A stretch of 64,000 nt of DNA from Georgenia thermotolerans (GCF_009193185.1 NZ_VUKF01000017.1:1-64000), one strand, 5' to 3'; counted from the stretch's first letter, positions 47,106 to 56,143 are shown. Numbers and translations are program-made. Notes: generated from the sequence alone by a model not told the origin.

Positions 47106-48037
47106 CGATCCGCCAGCTCTTCTTCGTCCCACCGGTCCCCCTGCTCGTCGCGGAGGAGCTCGGCCTGCTCGCCGCCGCCGGCCTCGACATCGAGTCGCGG
47201 CCGACACGCTCCAGCGCCGAGCAGCTCGCCGGGCTCCGGTCGGACACCGTCGACGTCGCGGTGACCGCGATGGACAACGTCTTCGTGTGGAACCACCTCG
47301 GGGCGGACCTGAGGATCGTCGCGCAGGTCGAGCAGACCACCGTGCTGAGCGTGTACGCCAGCCCCGACCACCGCACCCTCGCCGACCTCGACGGCGCCAC
47401 CTTCGCCGTCGACGCGCTCACCAACGGCTTCGCGATCGTCGCCCGCACCCTCCTGGCGCGCGCAGGTGTCAGCGCGAGGTACGTCGAGACCGGCGGCGTC
47501 AAGGAGCGCTTCGACGCGCTCCTCGGCGGCCGCGCCGACGCGACGCTCCTCGGCCCCCCGCTCGACGCGCTCGCGGACCAGGCGGGGATGGTTCGACTCG
47601 CGTCGGCCAACGAGGCGTTCCCCGCGCTGCCAGGTCAGGGCGTCGTTGTCCGAGCGCGGCGTTCGCCGCACGAGACGGCCGAGCTCCGCGCGTACCTCGA
47701 GGTGCTCCGCGCGGCGGTCATGGCGACCGAGTCGATGACCGTCGCCGACGGCATTGCCCTTCTCGAGCGCCACGGGTTCCCGGGACGCTCGGCTGCTGAC
47801 GCGTGGCGTACCCGCCCGCGCTCGATCGCGGTCGACGCCGCCGGCCTCTCGCTCGTCGAGGCGCTGCGCGCCCAACTCGACCTCCTGCCCCTGGGATACG
47901 CCGGACTCGACGGCATCCTCGACGCCTCATTGGCACCAGCCCGAGCACCACAAATACGGTCCGTCCCGTATCGTATTTCTTGTCTTAATGCCCGGCACCC
48001 ACGGGCCACACTCAACGAGGAGAAGGAATGGATGTGA
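47102..48037 (+). CDS. THI5/NMT1-like periplasmic-binding-fold protein without signal
   Basis: The 311-residue product has the NMT1/SsuA-like bilobal fold: LFFVPPVPLLVAEELGLLAAAGLDI at the start, then SVYASPDHRTLADLDGATFAV, a typical binding-protein hinge region. It has no signal peptide or lipobox, so it stays in the cytoplasm. It is coupled to the FAH gene by GTGA and its stop overlaps the reductase gene start. The unusual placement suggests a ligand sensor, a chaperone, or an enzyme like THI5. The last 26 residues are encoded by the region holding the next operator. Confidence 0.7.
   Translation: MTIRQLFFVPPVPLLVAEELGLLAAAGLDIESRPTRSSAEQLAGLRSDTVDVAVTAMDNVFVWNHLGADLRIVAQVEQTTVLSVYASPDHRTLADLDGATFAVDALTNGFAIVARTLLARAGVSARYVETGGVKERFDALLGGRADATLLGPPLDALADQAGMVRLASANEAFPALPGQGVVVRARRSPHETAELRAYLEVLRAAVMATESMTVADGIALLERHGFPGRSAADAWRTRPRSIAVDAAGLSLVEALRAQLDLLPLGYAGLDGILDASLAPARAPQIRSVPYRISCLNARHPRATLNEEKEWM
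47957..47973 (+). promoter_or_regulatory. Operator palindrome inside the operon, before the OYE gene
   Basis: CGGTCC-GTCCC-GTATCG has an exact right half and a weaker left half. It lies 54 bases before the reductase start and inside the 3' end of the previous gene. It suggests a second internal promoter for the reductase and EthD genes. Confidence 0.5.
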
Positions 48038-49326
48038 CCACTGCCCGTAGCGCCCGCGAGGTGCTCGGTTCCGAGTTCACGATCAACAAGCTGCCGATCA
48101 AGAACCGCATCGTCCTCGGGCCGATGTCGGTGCTGCGCCCCACGGAGGACGGCCGCCCGAGCGCCCAGACGATCGCGTTCTTCAAGCGCCGCGCCGCCGG
48201 TGGCGTCGGGCTCATCATCGTCGGCGGCTCGGTGGCGACGGAACGTGCCTGGCGGGAGTCGCCGTTCTCCCCCAACCTTCGCTTCGACAAGGACGAGTTC
48301 GTCGCCGACCTCAAGCGCCTCACGGACGCGGTGCACGAGTACGACACGCCGGTCTTCGCCCAGCTCTTCCCCAGTTTCGGCAGGATGGGCGTTCCCCGGG
48401 ACGGCCACCAGATCTCGGCAGCCAGCCCGAAGCCGGTCAACCTGGGCGTGGCCGGGCTGCCCGACCACGTCTACGTCCCCGGCGGCCGCATCACCCCGCC
48501 GCCGCACGAGGCCACGGTCGCAGAGATCAAGGGGATCGAGGCCGACGTCGTCGCCGCGGCCCGACGCGCCAAGGCCGCCGGCTTCGACGGCCTCGAGATC
48601 GGCGCGCACATGTGCTACTTCTACTCGTCGTTCCTCTCGCCGCTGGCGAACCAGCGGACCGACGAGTACGGCGGCTCCGCCGAGAACCGGGCACGTGCCC
48701 TGCGTGACGCCGTCGCCGCGGTCCGGGCCGAGGTCGGCCCCGACTTCCCGATCGGCGTTCGCATGAGCGTGAACGACCACATGCCCGGCGGCCAGGGGCC
48801 GGAAGGGTGGGCCGAGGTGGCCGCCCACATCGTGCCCGGCGGCGTCGACTACATCGCGCTCAGCGACGGCAACTACGAGTCGCTTCGCGAGAACCTGCCC
48901 ACGCCGTCGGGCAACATGCTCGCCCACGGCGAGCCGCAGGCGTTCCGCAAGGCCGTCGGGGACGGCGTCCGGCTGTTCCTGTCCAGCACACCGGACCCGC
49001 AGCAGGCCGCCACGGCCATCGCAGCCGGGCACGCCGACGCGACGATGCTCGCGCGGCAGCTGCTCGCCGACCCCGACTACCCCACCAAGGTCGTCGAGGG
49101 TCGGGAGTCGGAGATCGTGTGGTGCGACCAGGCCAACTCCTGCATGCGCCGGCTCATGCTCAACGTCCCGGTGCACTGCCACAAGAATCCGGAGATGGGT
49201 CGCGAGGACCCGCACGCCAAGCAGGCGAACCTGGGGCAGAACCTGGCCGTCTGGGCGGCGGGCAACCCCGTGCTGATGGGGCTGGCGGACAAGGCCGCGC
49301 GCCTGGCAACGAAGCGGAAGCGCTGA
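48028..49326 (+). CDS. Old-yellow-enzyme-family NADH:flavin oxidoreductase
   Basis: The 432-residue TIM-barrel flavoenzyme has IVLGPMSV (FMN site), GFDGLEIGAHMCYFYSSFLSPLANQRTDEYGG and ARQLLADPD in outline, as in OYE/2,4-dienoyl-CoA reductase relatives. It would reduce a C=C bond of a ring-cleavage product. At the usual 4Fe-4S site, only Cys366, Cys372 and Cys384 are present; Ala369 replaces the second Cys. The C-terminal NADH domain of dienoyl-CoA reductases is missing. It may be an FMN-only reductase. Confidence 0.85.
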   Translation: MDVTTARSAREVLGSEFTINKLPIKNRIVLGPMSVLRPTEDGRPSAQTIAFFKRRAAGGVGLIIVGGSVATERAWRESPFSPNLRFDKDEFVADLKRLTDAVHEYDTPVFAQLFPSFGRMGVPRDGHQISAASPKPVNLGVAGLPDHVYVPGGRITPPPHEATVAEIKGIEADVVAAARRAKAAGFDGLEIGAHMCYFYSSFLSPLANQRTDEYGGSAENRARALRDAVAAVRAEVGPDFPIGVRMSVNDHMPGGQGPEGWAEVAAHIVPGGVDYIALSDGNYESLRENLPTPSGNMLAHGEPQAFRKAVGDGVRLFLSSTPDPQQAATAIAAGHADATMLARQLLADPDYPTKVVEGRESEIVWCDQANSCMRRLMLNVPVHCHKNPEMGREDPHAKQANLGQNLAVWAAGNPVLMGLADKAARLATKRKR

Positions 49327-49327
49327 C

Positions 49328-50038
49328 GTGACCGGCATCGCCTACAAGCTCACGATCCTCCTCAAGGCGCGTGACGGGCTGGCCCCGGAGGACTTCACGG
49401 ACGCCTGGCTGAACCTCGAGGAGAAGCATCCGCTCCGGGCCGCCGGGATGGTGGGGCACACCTTCGACCGGCCACTCGCCGGCGCCTCCCCGATCAAGGC
49501 CGCGCAGGCAGCACCGTTCGATGCCGCCATCGAGACCTGGTGGGAGCGGAAGAACGACGCCGCCGACTGGGTGGTCTCTCGACAGTTCGCGGACCGCTGG
49601 CTCCCGGACCACCTCGAGCTCCTCGCCGAACCGCCGGCGGCGATCGGCGGCGCCCCGGAGCTGATCTGGGAGCGCGAGCTCGCGGTCGACGCGGCACCGG
49701 TCCGTCTCCTCGTCCTGCCGGTCGCCCTGCGGCGAATGCGATTTGCCGACTTCGCCGACCATTGGACCAGTCAGCACGCCCAGCTCGCACTTGGTGGCCC
49801 GGAGACGAAGGACCGGCTCGTCAGCCTCGAGAACACACCGGCTCCGATCGCACCTCCGGCACGGTTCGCACGAACGCGGTACGACGGCGTCGGGGCGATC
49901 ACGTTCGAGTCCCCCGAGGCGCTCACCGCCGAGTTCTCGTGCGACTATTACAAGCAGGTTGTCGCACCTGACGAGCTGCGGTTCACCGACCCGGCGTTCT
50001 CAGCAGCGCTCATCACGGAGCCTGTCACCTTGCACTGA
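49328..50038 (+). CDS. EthD-domain protein (two EthD-like repeats)
   Basis: The 236-residue protein appears to be two ferredoxin-like EthD repeats in tandem. The first is around YKLTILLKARDGLAPEDF and the second around RLLVLPVALRRMRFADFADHW (about residue 120). EthD proteins accompany oxidations and often act as small cofactor-binding or isomerase-like folds. It starts on a GTG two bases after the reductase. It is the last gene of the ring-attack operon and is followed by a strong terminator. Confidence 0.75.
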   Translation: MTGIAYKLTILLKARDGLAPEDFTDAWLNLEEKHPLRAAGMVGHTFDRPLAGASPIKAAQAAPFDAAIETWWERKNDAADWVVSRQFADRWLPDHLELLAEPPAAIGGAPELIWERELAVDAAPVRLLVLPVALRRMRFADFADHWTSQHAQLALGGPETKDRLVSLENTPAPIAPPARFARTRYDGVGAITFESPEALTAEFSCDYYKQVVAPDELRFTDPAFSAALITEPVTLH

Positions 50039-50052
50039 CACACCACAGAGCC

Positions 50053-50088
50053 GAGGCGGGCCCGTACCTTCTGGTGCGGGCCCGCCTC
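50053..50088 (+). terminator. Strong terminator of the ring-attack operon
   Basis: GAGGCGGGCCCG pairs with CGGGCCCGCCTC as a perfect 12-bp stem around a 12-base loop, followed by a T-containing tail. It lies 14 bases after the EthD stop. Confidence 0.85.
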
Positions 50089-50244
50089 AACTCTTGTCTT
50101 GGCGCGGTGCCTGGGGCGTCAGTGGGACATCACGCGCAGAGACAGACGGCCCTCACGGCGGGCGTCGCCCGCGCTGTCAGGGCTAAGACGTCACCCCTCG
50201 TCGCATCCCAGCCATGGAGGCCCTAGACATCCCCCGGCACAAAC

Positions 50245-50261
50245 CAGTACGGTGCGTCTCG
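50245..50261 (+). promoter_or_regulatory. Operator palindrome 1 before the ABC importer operon
   Basis: CAGTAC-GGTGC-GTCTCG, four and five of six arm bases matching the consensus. It is the upstream member of a tandem pair spaced 24 bp apart, fitting cooperative binding on one face of the helix. Confidence 0.6.
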
Positions 50262-50268
50262 TACGACG

Positions 50269-50285
50269 CGGTACGGTGCGTATCG
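50269..50285 (+). promoter_or_regulatory. Operator palindrome 2 before the ABC importer operon
   Basis: CGGTAC-GGTGC-GTATCG, a near-perfect copy 31 bases before the start of the binding-protein gene. Together with the copy at 50245 it suggests tight repression of the importer. Confidence 0.75.
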
Positions 50286-50316
50286 TATGCTCACCCTCTG
50301 AACGGAGCACATGTCA

Positions 50317-51588
50317 ATGAAGTCATGTCGAACTCAGCGCCTGCGTGCGCTCGGCGCCGGCGCCGGCGTCCTCGCCCTTTCGCTCACCCTCGCCGCATGC
50401 AGCGGCGGCACCGCGGAGCCAGCACCGTCGGGAGCCGGAAGCACGTCCCCTGCGGCTTCCGCCGCCCCTGCCGCCGAGGGGCAGTGCGGAAGCGTGCCGG
50501 AGATCGCCCCTCAGGACCCCGACGGGGTCGTCGCCGCACTGCCGGCCGAGCTGCAGGCCTCCTACAACGGTTTCCCCCAGCCGGTGCAGGCCAGTGCGTG
50601 GGCGGACTGGAAGCCCAGTGACGACGGCCCGTGGGACGTCGCCGTGCTCTGGCAGCCACCGATGAACACCTTCGTGAGCAACACGCACAAGGGCCTCATG
50701 GACACCCTGGAGGCGTCCGGCAACGTCAACGTGGTCGCCGACCTCGCCCCCAAGGACCCCACCGACGTCCCGGGCCAGCTGCAGCAGTTCAACCAGGCCG
50801 TGGCGCAGAAGCCGGACCTGATCATCCTCATGCCGCTGGCGGCCGAACCGTTCATCGAGCCCATCGAGGCAGCCGCCGAGGCGGGCATCCCGACGGTCAC
50901 CCCGTGGCTGCCCGTGCCGACGAAGTCCGCGATCGGCATCAGCCAGAACGACTGGCTCGCCGCCGCGAAGATCAGCGCCAACGTCGCCGCGAGCATCGGT
51001 GGCAAGGGTGACGCCCTCATGGTGCACGGAATTCCGGGCATCACCAGCGACACCAACGCGTTCGCCGCCTTCGAGTCCGTGCTCGCGCTGTGCCCCGACA
51101 TCAAGCAGGCCGGCGAGGTGACCGGCAACTTCTCCACCGCCGCCACCCAGGCGGCCGTGCTGCAGTTCCTGTCGACGCACCCGGGCGAGATCGCCGCCGT
51201 GTTCCAGGCGGGCGTCATGACCCCCGGCGTCATCCAGGCGTTCGAGCAGCTCGGCCGCCCGGTGCCCGCGATCGCCGACCTCGGCTCCACCCAGGGCAGC
51301 ATCGCCTACGCCTACGAGAACCAGGACACCTACAAGGAGTTCGGAGGCTCGGTCCCCGACGAGGCGATCGGCCGGGTGGCCGCCGATGTCGCGCTGCGCA
51401 CCCTCAGCGGTGACGGGCCCAAGGTCAGCACGATCCTCACCGAGCTCAAGCCCATTGACAACACCAACCTGGACAAGGTGTACCAGGAGGGCTGGACCGT
51501 TAACGGCAGCGACGACGCGTGGTTCCCCGACGACACCTTCATGGAGCCGGACGTCCTCGACCAGTTCTTCAACCGAGCGGCCCAGTGA
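50317..51588 (+). CDS. Ribose-type ABC substrate-binding lipoprotein
   Basis: The 423-residue protein has a lipoprotein signal (RALGAGAGVLALSLTLAAC, Cys near residue 28). A Peripla_BP_4-type two-lobe domain follows. It resembles RbsB-type sugar binders, but this island has no sugar kinase, so the ligand may be an aromatic glycoside or an aromatic compound. The ATG at 50317 has GGAG nine bases upstream; an ATG at 50311 is too close to it. It heads an operon with one ATPase and two permeases. The stop overlaps the ATPase start. Confidence 0.85.
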   Translation: MKSCRTQRLRALGAGAGVLALSLTLAACSGGTAEPAPSGAGSTSPAASAAPAAEGQCGSVPEIAPQDPDGVVAALPAELQASYNGFPQPVQASAWADWKPSDDGPWDVAVLWQPPMNTFVSNTHKGLMDTLEASGNVNVVADLAPKDPTDVPGQLQQFNQAVAQKPDLIILMPLAAEPFIEPIEAAAEAGIPTVTPWLPVPTKSAIGISQNDWLAAAKISANVAASIGGKGDALMVHGIPGITSDTNAFAAFESVLALCPDIKQAGEVTGNFSTAATQAAVLQFLSTHPGEIAAVFQAGVMTPGVIQAFEQLGRPVPAIADLGSTQGSIAYAYENQDTYKEFGGSVPDEAIGRVAADVALRTLSGDGPKVSTILTELKPIDNTNLDKVYQEGWTVNGSDDAWFPDDTFMEPDVLDQFFNRAAQ

Positions 51589-52988
51589 CGGAGAACGTCA
51601 CGGTGCCGCGGGTCGTAGTCCGAGGCGTCACCAAGACCTTCGGCGCGACTCGCGCCCTCGCCGGCGTGGACCTCGAGGTCCACGCCGGCGAGGTCCATAC
51701 CGTCATGGGAGAGAACGGGTCGGGCAAGTCAACCCTCGTGAAGCTGCTGTCGGGAGTGCACCGCCCGGACGAGGGCGAGCTGCTGATCGACGGCCGCCCA
51801 GCAGGCGCCGTGCAATCGCCGGCACAGGCCCGCGCCCTCGGCGTCGCGACCGTGTTCCAAGAGGTCCTCACGGTGCCCGGGCAGACGATCGCCGAGAACG
51901 TGTGGCTGGGAACCAAGGTCTCGCACGTGGGGAAGGCCGAGCGACGAGCGCGTGCGGCACACCTGCTCGAAACGCTCGTGGGCGCGCCGGTCGACGTCGA
52001 CGCTCCCATCGAGAGCCTGTCGCTCTCGGAGCGGCAGGCCGCCTGTATCGCCCGTTCACTCGTGAGCGAGCCTCGTCTGCTGATCCTGGACGAATCGACC
52101 TCGGCGCTCGACGTGGCAACCCGCGACCGCCTCTTCGACATGGTGCGTGAGCTCAGCGCGGCGGGGACGAGCGTGCTGTTCATCTCGCACCGCATGGACG
52201 AGGTGTTCGCCATCTCGGACGTGTTCACCGTCATGCGGTCAGGCGAGACCGTCACCGCCCGACTGGATGCAGGTTCGACCACCGCGGACGAGCTCGTCCA
52301 CCTGATGTCGGGGACGACCAAGGCCTCCGGGCGCCGGACCGGATGCGTGAGCTCTGACGTCGTGCTCGAGACCCCGCTGTTCACGCTCCACGCCGGCGAG
52401 GTCGTCGGGCTGGCCGGGCTCGAGGGTCAGGGCCAGGACGAGTTCCTGAAGTCGCTGCGCACCGCGCAGGCGGCCGGCCCGGTCTCCTACGTGCCGCGAG
52501 AGCGGCGCGCCGAGGGCATCTTCGAGCAGCTCAGCATCGCCGAGAACTTCGCCCTGCCCACGCTCGCCCGCGACACCGTCGCGGGCGTCATCCGCCCGCG
52601 ACGCACCCGTGCCCGCCTCGGGGCCCACGGCGAACGCCTGCGGCTGAAGATGGGCCACGCCACCGACGGGATCACGACGCTGTCGGGAGGCAACCAGCAA
52701 AAGGTGATCATCTCCCGGGCCCTGGCCGACGATCCCACCGTCCTGCTGCTCAACGACCCCACGCGGGGGATCGACCAGAACGCCAAGAACGACATCTACG
52801 CGCTCATCGACGACCTCCTCCGCCGTGGCCTCGGGGTGGTGCTGCTGTCGACCGAGGTCGACGAGCTCGTCAACCTCGCCGATCGGGTGCTCGTGTTCGA
52901 GGACCGCACGATCAGCGCCGACCTGTCCCGGGACGAGATCACCCGCGAGGCCATCGTGAGCGCCTACTTCGGGGCGGTCGTCCCATGA
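51585..52988 (+). CDS. Ribose-type ABC transporter ATPase (RbsA/MglA-like)
   Basis: The 467-residue protein holds two fused ABC domains. The N-terminal domain has Walker A GENGSGKST (about residue 42) and signature LSLSERQA. The C-terminal one has LSGGNQQKVIISRAL but a degenerate Walker A (GLEGQGQDE), as is normal for RbsA. It drives the two permeases. The GTG at 51585 overlaps the binding-protein stop (GTGA). Somewhat shorter than the usual ~500 residues; no lesion visible. Confidence 0.92.
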   Translation: MTENVTVPRVVVRGVTKTFGATRALAGVDLEVHAGEVHTVMGENGSGKSTLVKLLSGVHRPDEGELLIDGRPAGAVQSPAQARALGVATVFQEVLTVPGQTIAENVWLGTKVSHVGKAERRARAAHLLETLVGAPVDVDAPIESLSLSERQAACIARSLVSEPRLLILDESTSALDVATRDRLFDMVRELSAAGTSVLFISHRMDEVFAISDVFTVMRSGETVTARLDAGSTTADELVHLMSGTTKASGRRTGCVSSDVVLETPLFTLHAGEVVGLAGLEGQGQDEFLKSLRTAQAAGPVSYVPRERRAEGIFEQLSIAENFALPTLARDTVAGVIRPRRTRARLGAHGERLRLKMGHATDGITTLSGGNQQKVIISRALADDPTVLLLNDPTRGIDQNAKNDIYALIDDLLRRGLGVVLLSTEVDELVNLADRVLVFEDRTISADLSRDEITREAIVSAYFGAVVP

Positions 52989-54010
52989 CCCTGACGAAGG
53001 ACACGCGCATGATTCCGGTGAAGGACGACGGCACGCGCACGGCGAGGCGCACCCGCGTGGCCCGGAAGCGGCTCCCCGCGATCGCGACGAGGCACACCTG
53101 GGTATTCGCGGCCGGGCTGGTGGTGGTGCTGCTGATCGCGAACGCCACGGTGCAGCGCTCCATCCTGGAGCCGAGCTATTGGCCCACCCTGCTGGGCACG
53201 CTGGCGCCGTTCGTGCTGGTGGCCCTCGCGTCCACCGTGCCGATCCTCGCCGGCGGGGGCGGCATCGACATCTCGGTCGGCCCCACCGCCACGCTGACCA
53301 ACTGCCTGCTGGCCGCCGTGCTCTTCGCGAACGGGTGGACCTCCATCTGGGTGACCTTGCCGATCGTGCTGGTCGTCGGGGTGGCGATCGGTGTCCTCAA
53401 CGGCGTTCTCGTCGTGTTCGGCCGGCTGCAGCCGGTGATCGCGACCCTGGCGACGTTCTTCGTCCTCAGCGGCATCGCCCTGAAGATCTCGCCGAACCCG
53501 GTGCCCGCCACGGGCAACTGGACGAGCAAGCTGTCGGGCATGGTCGGGCCGGTCCCCGGCGCGCTCATCACCATCGGGGCCGCGCTCGTCGTCTGGCTGG
53601 TGCTGTGGCGGCTGCGGTACGTGTCGACGCTGAAGTCCGTCGGCGGCGACGACGTCGCCGCCTTCTCCGCCGGTGTCCCGGTCGCTAAGGTCCGCATCGG
53701 CGCCTACGCCCTTGCCGGTCTCTTCGCGGCGATCGCCGGGATCGCCCTGACGGCGGTGATCCAGACCTCGGCGCCGTCGCTCGCCACGACCTACTCCCTG
53801 GTCGCGCTCGCCGCGGTCTCCCTCGGGGGCACCTCGCTCCTGGGTGGGATCGGCGGGATGTTGGGATCCGTCCTGGGAGCGTCGGCGATCTACCTGCTCC
53901 AGGAACTCTTGGCCGGCGCCGGCGTGCCCACGAGCTACGTCCAGTTCGTCTACGGCCTGCTCCTGGTTGCCGGTGTCGTGCTCTCCGGTCTGGCTACGAG
54001 GAAGCGGTAG
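52985..54010 (+). CDS. Ribose-type ABC permease 1 (RbsC-like)
   Basis: The 341-residue membrane protein has about eight to ten helices and a PTATLTNCLLA region plus GGTSLLGGIGGMLGS. This matches the BPD_transp_2 family of ribose/xylose-type permeases. The N-terminus is a basic cytoplasmic tail. It overlaps the ATPase gene by ATGA and is followed by a second, different permease. Two permease genes suggest a heteromeric channel. Confidence 0.9.
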   Translation: MTLTKDTRMIPVKDDGTRTARRTRVARKRLPAIATRHTWVFAAGLVVVLLIANATVQRSILEPSYWPTLLGTLAPFVLVALASTVPILAGGGGIDISVGPTATLTNCLLAAVLFANGWTSIWVTLPIVLVVGVAIGVLNGVLVVFGRLQPVIATLATFFVLSGIALKISPNPVPATGNWTSKLSGMVGPVPGALITIGAALVVWLVLWRLRYVSTLKSVGGDDVAAFSAGVPVAKVRIGAYALAGLFAAIAGIALTAVIQTSAPSLATTYSLVALAAVSLGGTSLLGGIGGMLGSVLGASAIYLLQELLAGAGVPTSYVQFVYGLLLVAGVVLSGLATRKR

Positions 54011-54019
54011 GTGGAACCC

Positions 54020-55024
54020 ATGACTGCGACAGTGACATCCCCAGCCACGACGGTGAGACCCTCGGTGCGGACCTCGGTGCTGCGACGCCTCCCCGTGGTG
54101 CAGCTCGTCGTCCTGGCGGCCGTCTTCGCCTGGGGGACGATTCAGATGGACGGCTTCGCCTCCCCCTCCTCCCTCAAGGCGATGTCGGTCATCGCTTGTC
54201 TGCTGGCCCTCGCCTCGCTCGGGCAGACGCTCGTCATCATCATCGGCGGGCTCGATCTCGCCATCCCCGGATACATCACCGTCGGAGCCGTGGCGACCGT
54301 CGTGCTCGGCGGCACGCACGGATGGCCGCTGTGGCTGGTCGCACTGTTCGTCGTCGCCGTCTGCGGCGCGGCCGGCGCGCTCAGCGGCGCCATCTGCCAC
54401 TACCTCAAGGTGCAGTCACTGGTGGTCACCCTCGGCATGTCGGCCGTGCTGACCGGCGGGGTGCTCATTGCCACGAAGGCGAACATCCTCGGCATGCCGC
54501 CCGCGAGCCTCGGCAGCTGGACGGCCGTCATGGGACGGACGTTCGGGTTGCCCTTCCCGCCCGTGGTGGCGCTGACCGTGCTCGCCGTCGTCGGCACGTG
54601 GCTCTTCCTCGCGCACACCCCCGCGGGGCGCCGCCTCTACGCGACGGGGGCCAACCCGCGCGCCGCCGAGGGCCTCGGGGTCCGCACCGCGCGGGTGTGG
54701 ATCGGCACGTTCGCCTTTGGGGCTGCCTGCACCGGGTTGACCGGGATGCTGATCGCCGGGTTCACCTTCGGAGCCTCGCTCTCGACCGGAGACCCCTACT
54801 TCTACTCGGGGCTCGCGGCCGTACTCGTGGGTGGCACGGCGCTCGGCACCGCGCAGGGAGACTTCCTGCGCACCGTGCTGGGAGCCCTGACGCTGACCGG
54901 CCTCACGACGATCCTCGCCGGGCTCGGCCTGGGCGAGGGTGACACCCGCATCCTCTACGGCATCGCGATCATCCTGGTGGTGCTCGCCTACGGGCGCGGC
55001 CGGCGGCTGCGTGACCGGCTCTGA
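54020..55024 (+). CDS. Ribose-type ABC permease 2 (RbsC-like)
   Basis: The 334-residue second BPD_transp_2 permease has IIIGGLDLAIPGYITVGAV and GGTALGTAQGDFL, both family blocks. It differs throughout from permease 1, so it is not a recent copy. The ATG at 54020 has AGGTGG five bases upstream; a GTG at 54011 directly after the previous stop is possible. It ends the importer operon before the AraC gene. Confidence 0.9.
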   Translation: MTATVTSPATTVRPSVRTSVLRRLPVVQLVVLAAVFAWGTIQMDGFASPSSLKAMSVIACLLALASLGQTLVIIIGGLDLAIPGYITVGAVATVVLGGTHGWPLWLVALFVVAVCGAAGALSGAICHYLKVQSLVVTLGMSAVLTGGVLIATKANILGMPPASLGSWTAVMGRTFGLPFPPVVALTVLAVVGTWLFLAHTPAGRRLYATGANPRAAEGLGVRTARVWIGTFAFGAACTGLTGMLIAGFTFGASLSTGDPYFYSGLAAVLVGGTALGTAQGDFLRTVLGALTLTGLTTILAGLGLGEGDTRILYGIAIILVVLAYGRGRRLRDRL

Positions 55025-55118
55025 GCCGGACCGACCATCACCACCACCGGGCGAGCCCGATACGATCGGGCCCGCCCCTAAAGGCACTCTCAGAACCAGA
55101 CACAGGGGTGTGTGGACG

Positions 55119-56072
55119 ATGAGCACCCTGCTCGACACTCGAACGGTCACGCCGTCGGACCGCCCGGACTACTGGTCGGCGGGCATCGCCGAGCACTTCT
55201 TCCCGGCGTCCCTCCAGCCCCCGGACGACCATCCGTTCGCGGCCCGGCTCACCGGCGGTGACGTCGGCCCGATCGCGGTGCACTCCATCCGCGGCGTTCC
55301 CCACCGCATCACGAGGACGGCTCGGATGGTCGCCGCGACCGACCCGGACTACCTCCTGCTCTACCTGCTCCGTCACGGGGCGTGCCGGATCGAGCAGGAT
55401 GAGCGGTCCTGGGTGCTCGGGCCAGGCGACATCGGATTCCACGACACCTCACGGCCCTCGGCCTTCGAGGCGCGTGACGGGCTCGACGTCGCCGTCTTCT
55501 CCATCCCGAAGTGGTTCCTCGGCGCCGGGGCGGACCACATCGCCCGCGCGACAGCCACGCCGATGCCGCAGCGGCGCAGGCCGATGGTCCGCATGGCGGT
55601 GCCGTTCCTGGCAGCGTTCGCCCAGGCGGCTGAGGCCGGCACCCTGTCCGAGCAGGAGCGCGAGGGGCTGTCGGACATGCTCGGCACGATGCTCCGCATG
55701 CTCTGCGGTGACGACGACGCCGAGGAGCTCTCGCAGGACCGGGGCGCGCGCACAGAGGCGTTCCTGACGCGGATGCGCCGCTACGCGCTCGAGAACCTTC
55801 ACGACCCTGGCCTCGGTCCCGAGCAGATCGCCCGGGCACACTTCGTCTCCACCCGCTACGTGCACAAGGTGTTCGCCGAGGCAGGCACCGGCGTGTCCGC
55901 CTGGATCCGCGAGCAGCGCATGGAGCGTGCCGCGCAGGAGCTGCGCGAGTCGGGCGAGTCGTCGATCGCGCACGTCGCCTCACGCTGGGGCTACCGGGAC
56001 GCCGCCAGCTTCAGCCGTGCTTTCCGGCGGGCCCACGGCCGGTCGCCGCGGGACGTGCGCGCCGGCGCATAG
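55119..56072 (+). CDS. AraC/XylS-family regulator (FeaR-like)
   Basis: The 317-residue regulator has an N-terminal AraC-binding-like domain (HGACRIEQDERSWVLGPGDIGFHDTSRP in outline). The C-terminal double HTH follows (GPEQIARAHFVSTRYVHKVF and SIAHVASRWGYRDAASFSRAFRRAHGRSPR in outline). FeaR-like proteins activate aromatic amine or phenol pathways. A 21-bp direct repeat at 57851-57892, between the oxidase and SDR genes, fits the spacing that XylS-type proteins prefer. I infer it activates those two genes. Confidence 0.88.
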   Translation: MSTLLDTRTVTPSDRPDYWSAGIAEHFFPASLQPPDDHPFAARLTGGDVGPIAVHSIRGVPHRITRTARMVAATDPDYLLLYLLRHGACRIEQDERSWVLGPGDIGFHDTSRPSAFEARDGLDVAVFSIPKWFLGAGADHIARATATPMPQRRRPMVRMAVPFLAAFAQAAEAGTLSEQEREGLSDMLGTMLRMLCGDDDAEELSQDRGARTEAFLTRMRRYALENLHDPGLGPEQIARAHFVSTRYVHKVFAEAGTGVSAWIREQRMERAAQELRESGESSIAHVASRWGYRDAASFSRAFRRAHGRSPRDVRAGA

Positions 56073-56094
56073 GGCCAGCCCGCCGTTACGGCAC

Positions 56095-56128
56095 GAGGCC
56101 CTTGCCCCACTGAAGGGGCAAGGGCCTC
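56095..56128. terminator. Bidirectional terminator between AraC and oxidase genes
   Basis: GAGGCCCTTGCCCC and GGGGCAAGGGCCTC form a perfect 14-bp stem with a 6-base loop. It lies between convergent genes and can serve both; a TT follows on the plus strand. Confidence 0.9.
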
Positions 56129-56143
56129 TTGGCGCGGCTCGTC

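Noticed and set aside
47635-49338. A 567-residue minus-strand reading opposite the reductase
   Set aside because: No domain features, and it conflicts with the OYE-type gene, which has clear flavin-site motifs.
52964-54400. A 478-residue minus-strand reading opposite the permease genes
   Set aside because: Charged repeats of Asp, Gly and Arg typical of antisense frames in GC-rich membrane-protein genes.
50317-55024. A ribose-uptake operon (rbs) in the strict sense
   Set aside because: No ribokinase or RbsD/RbsR gene is adjacent, so gene symbols for ribose were not assigned.
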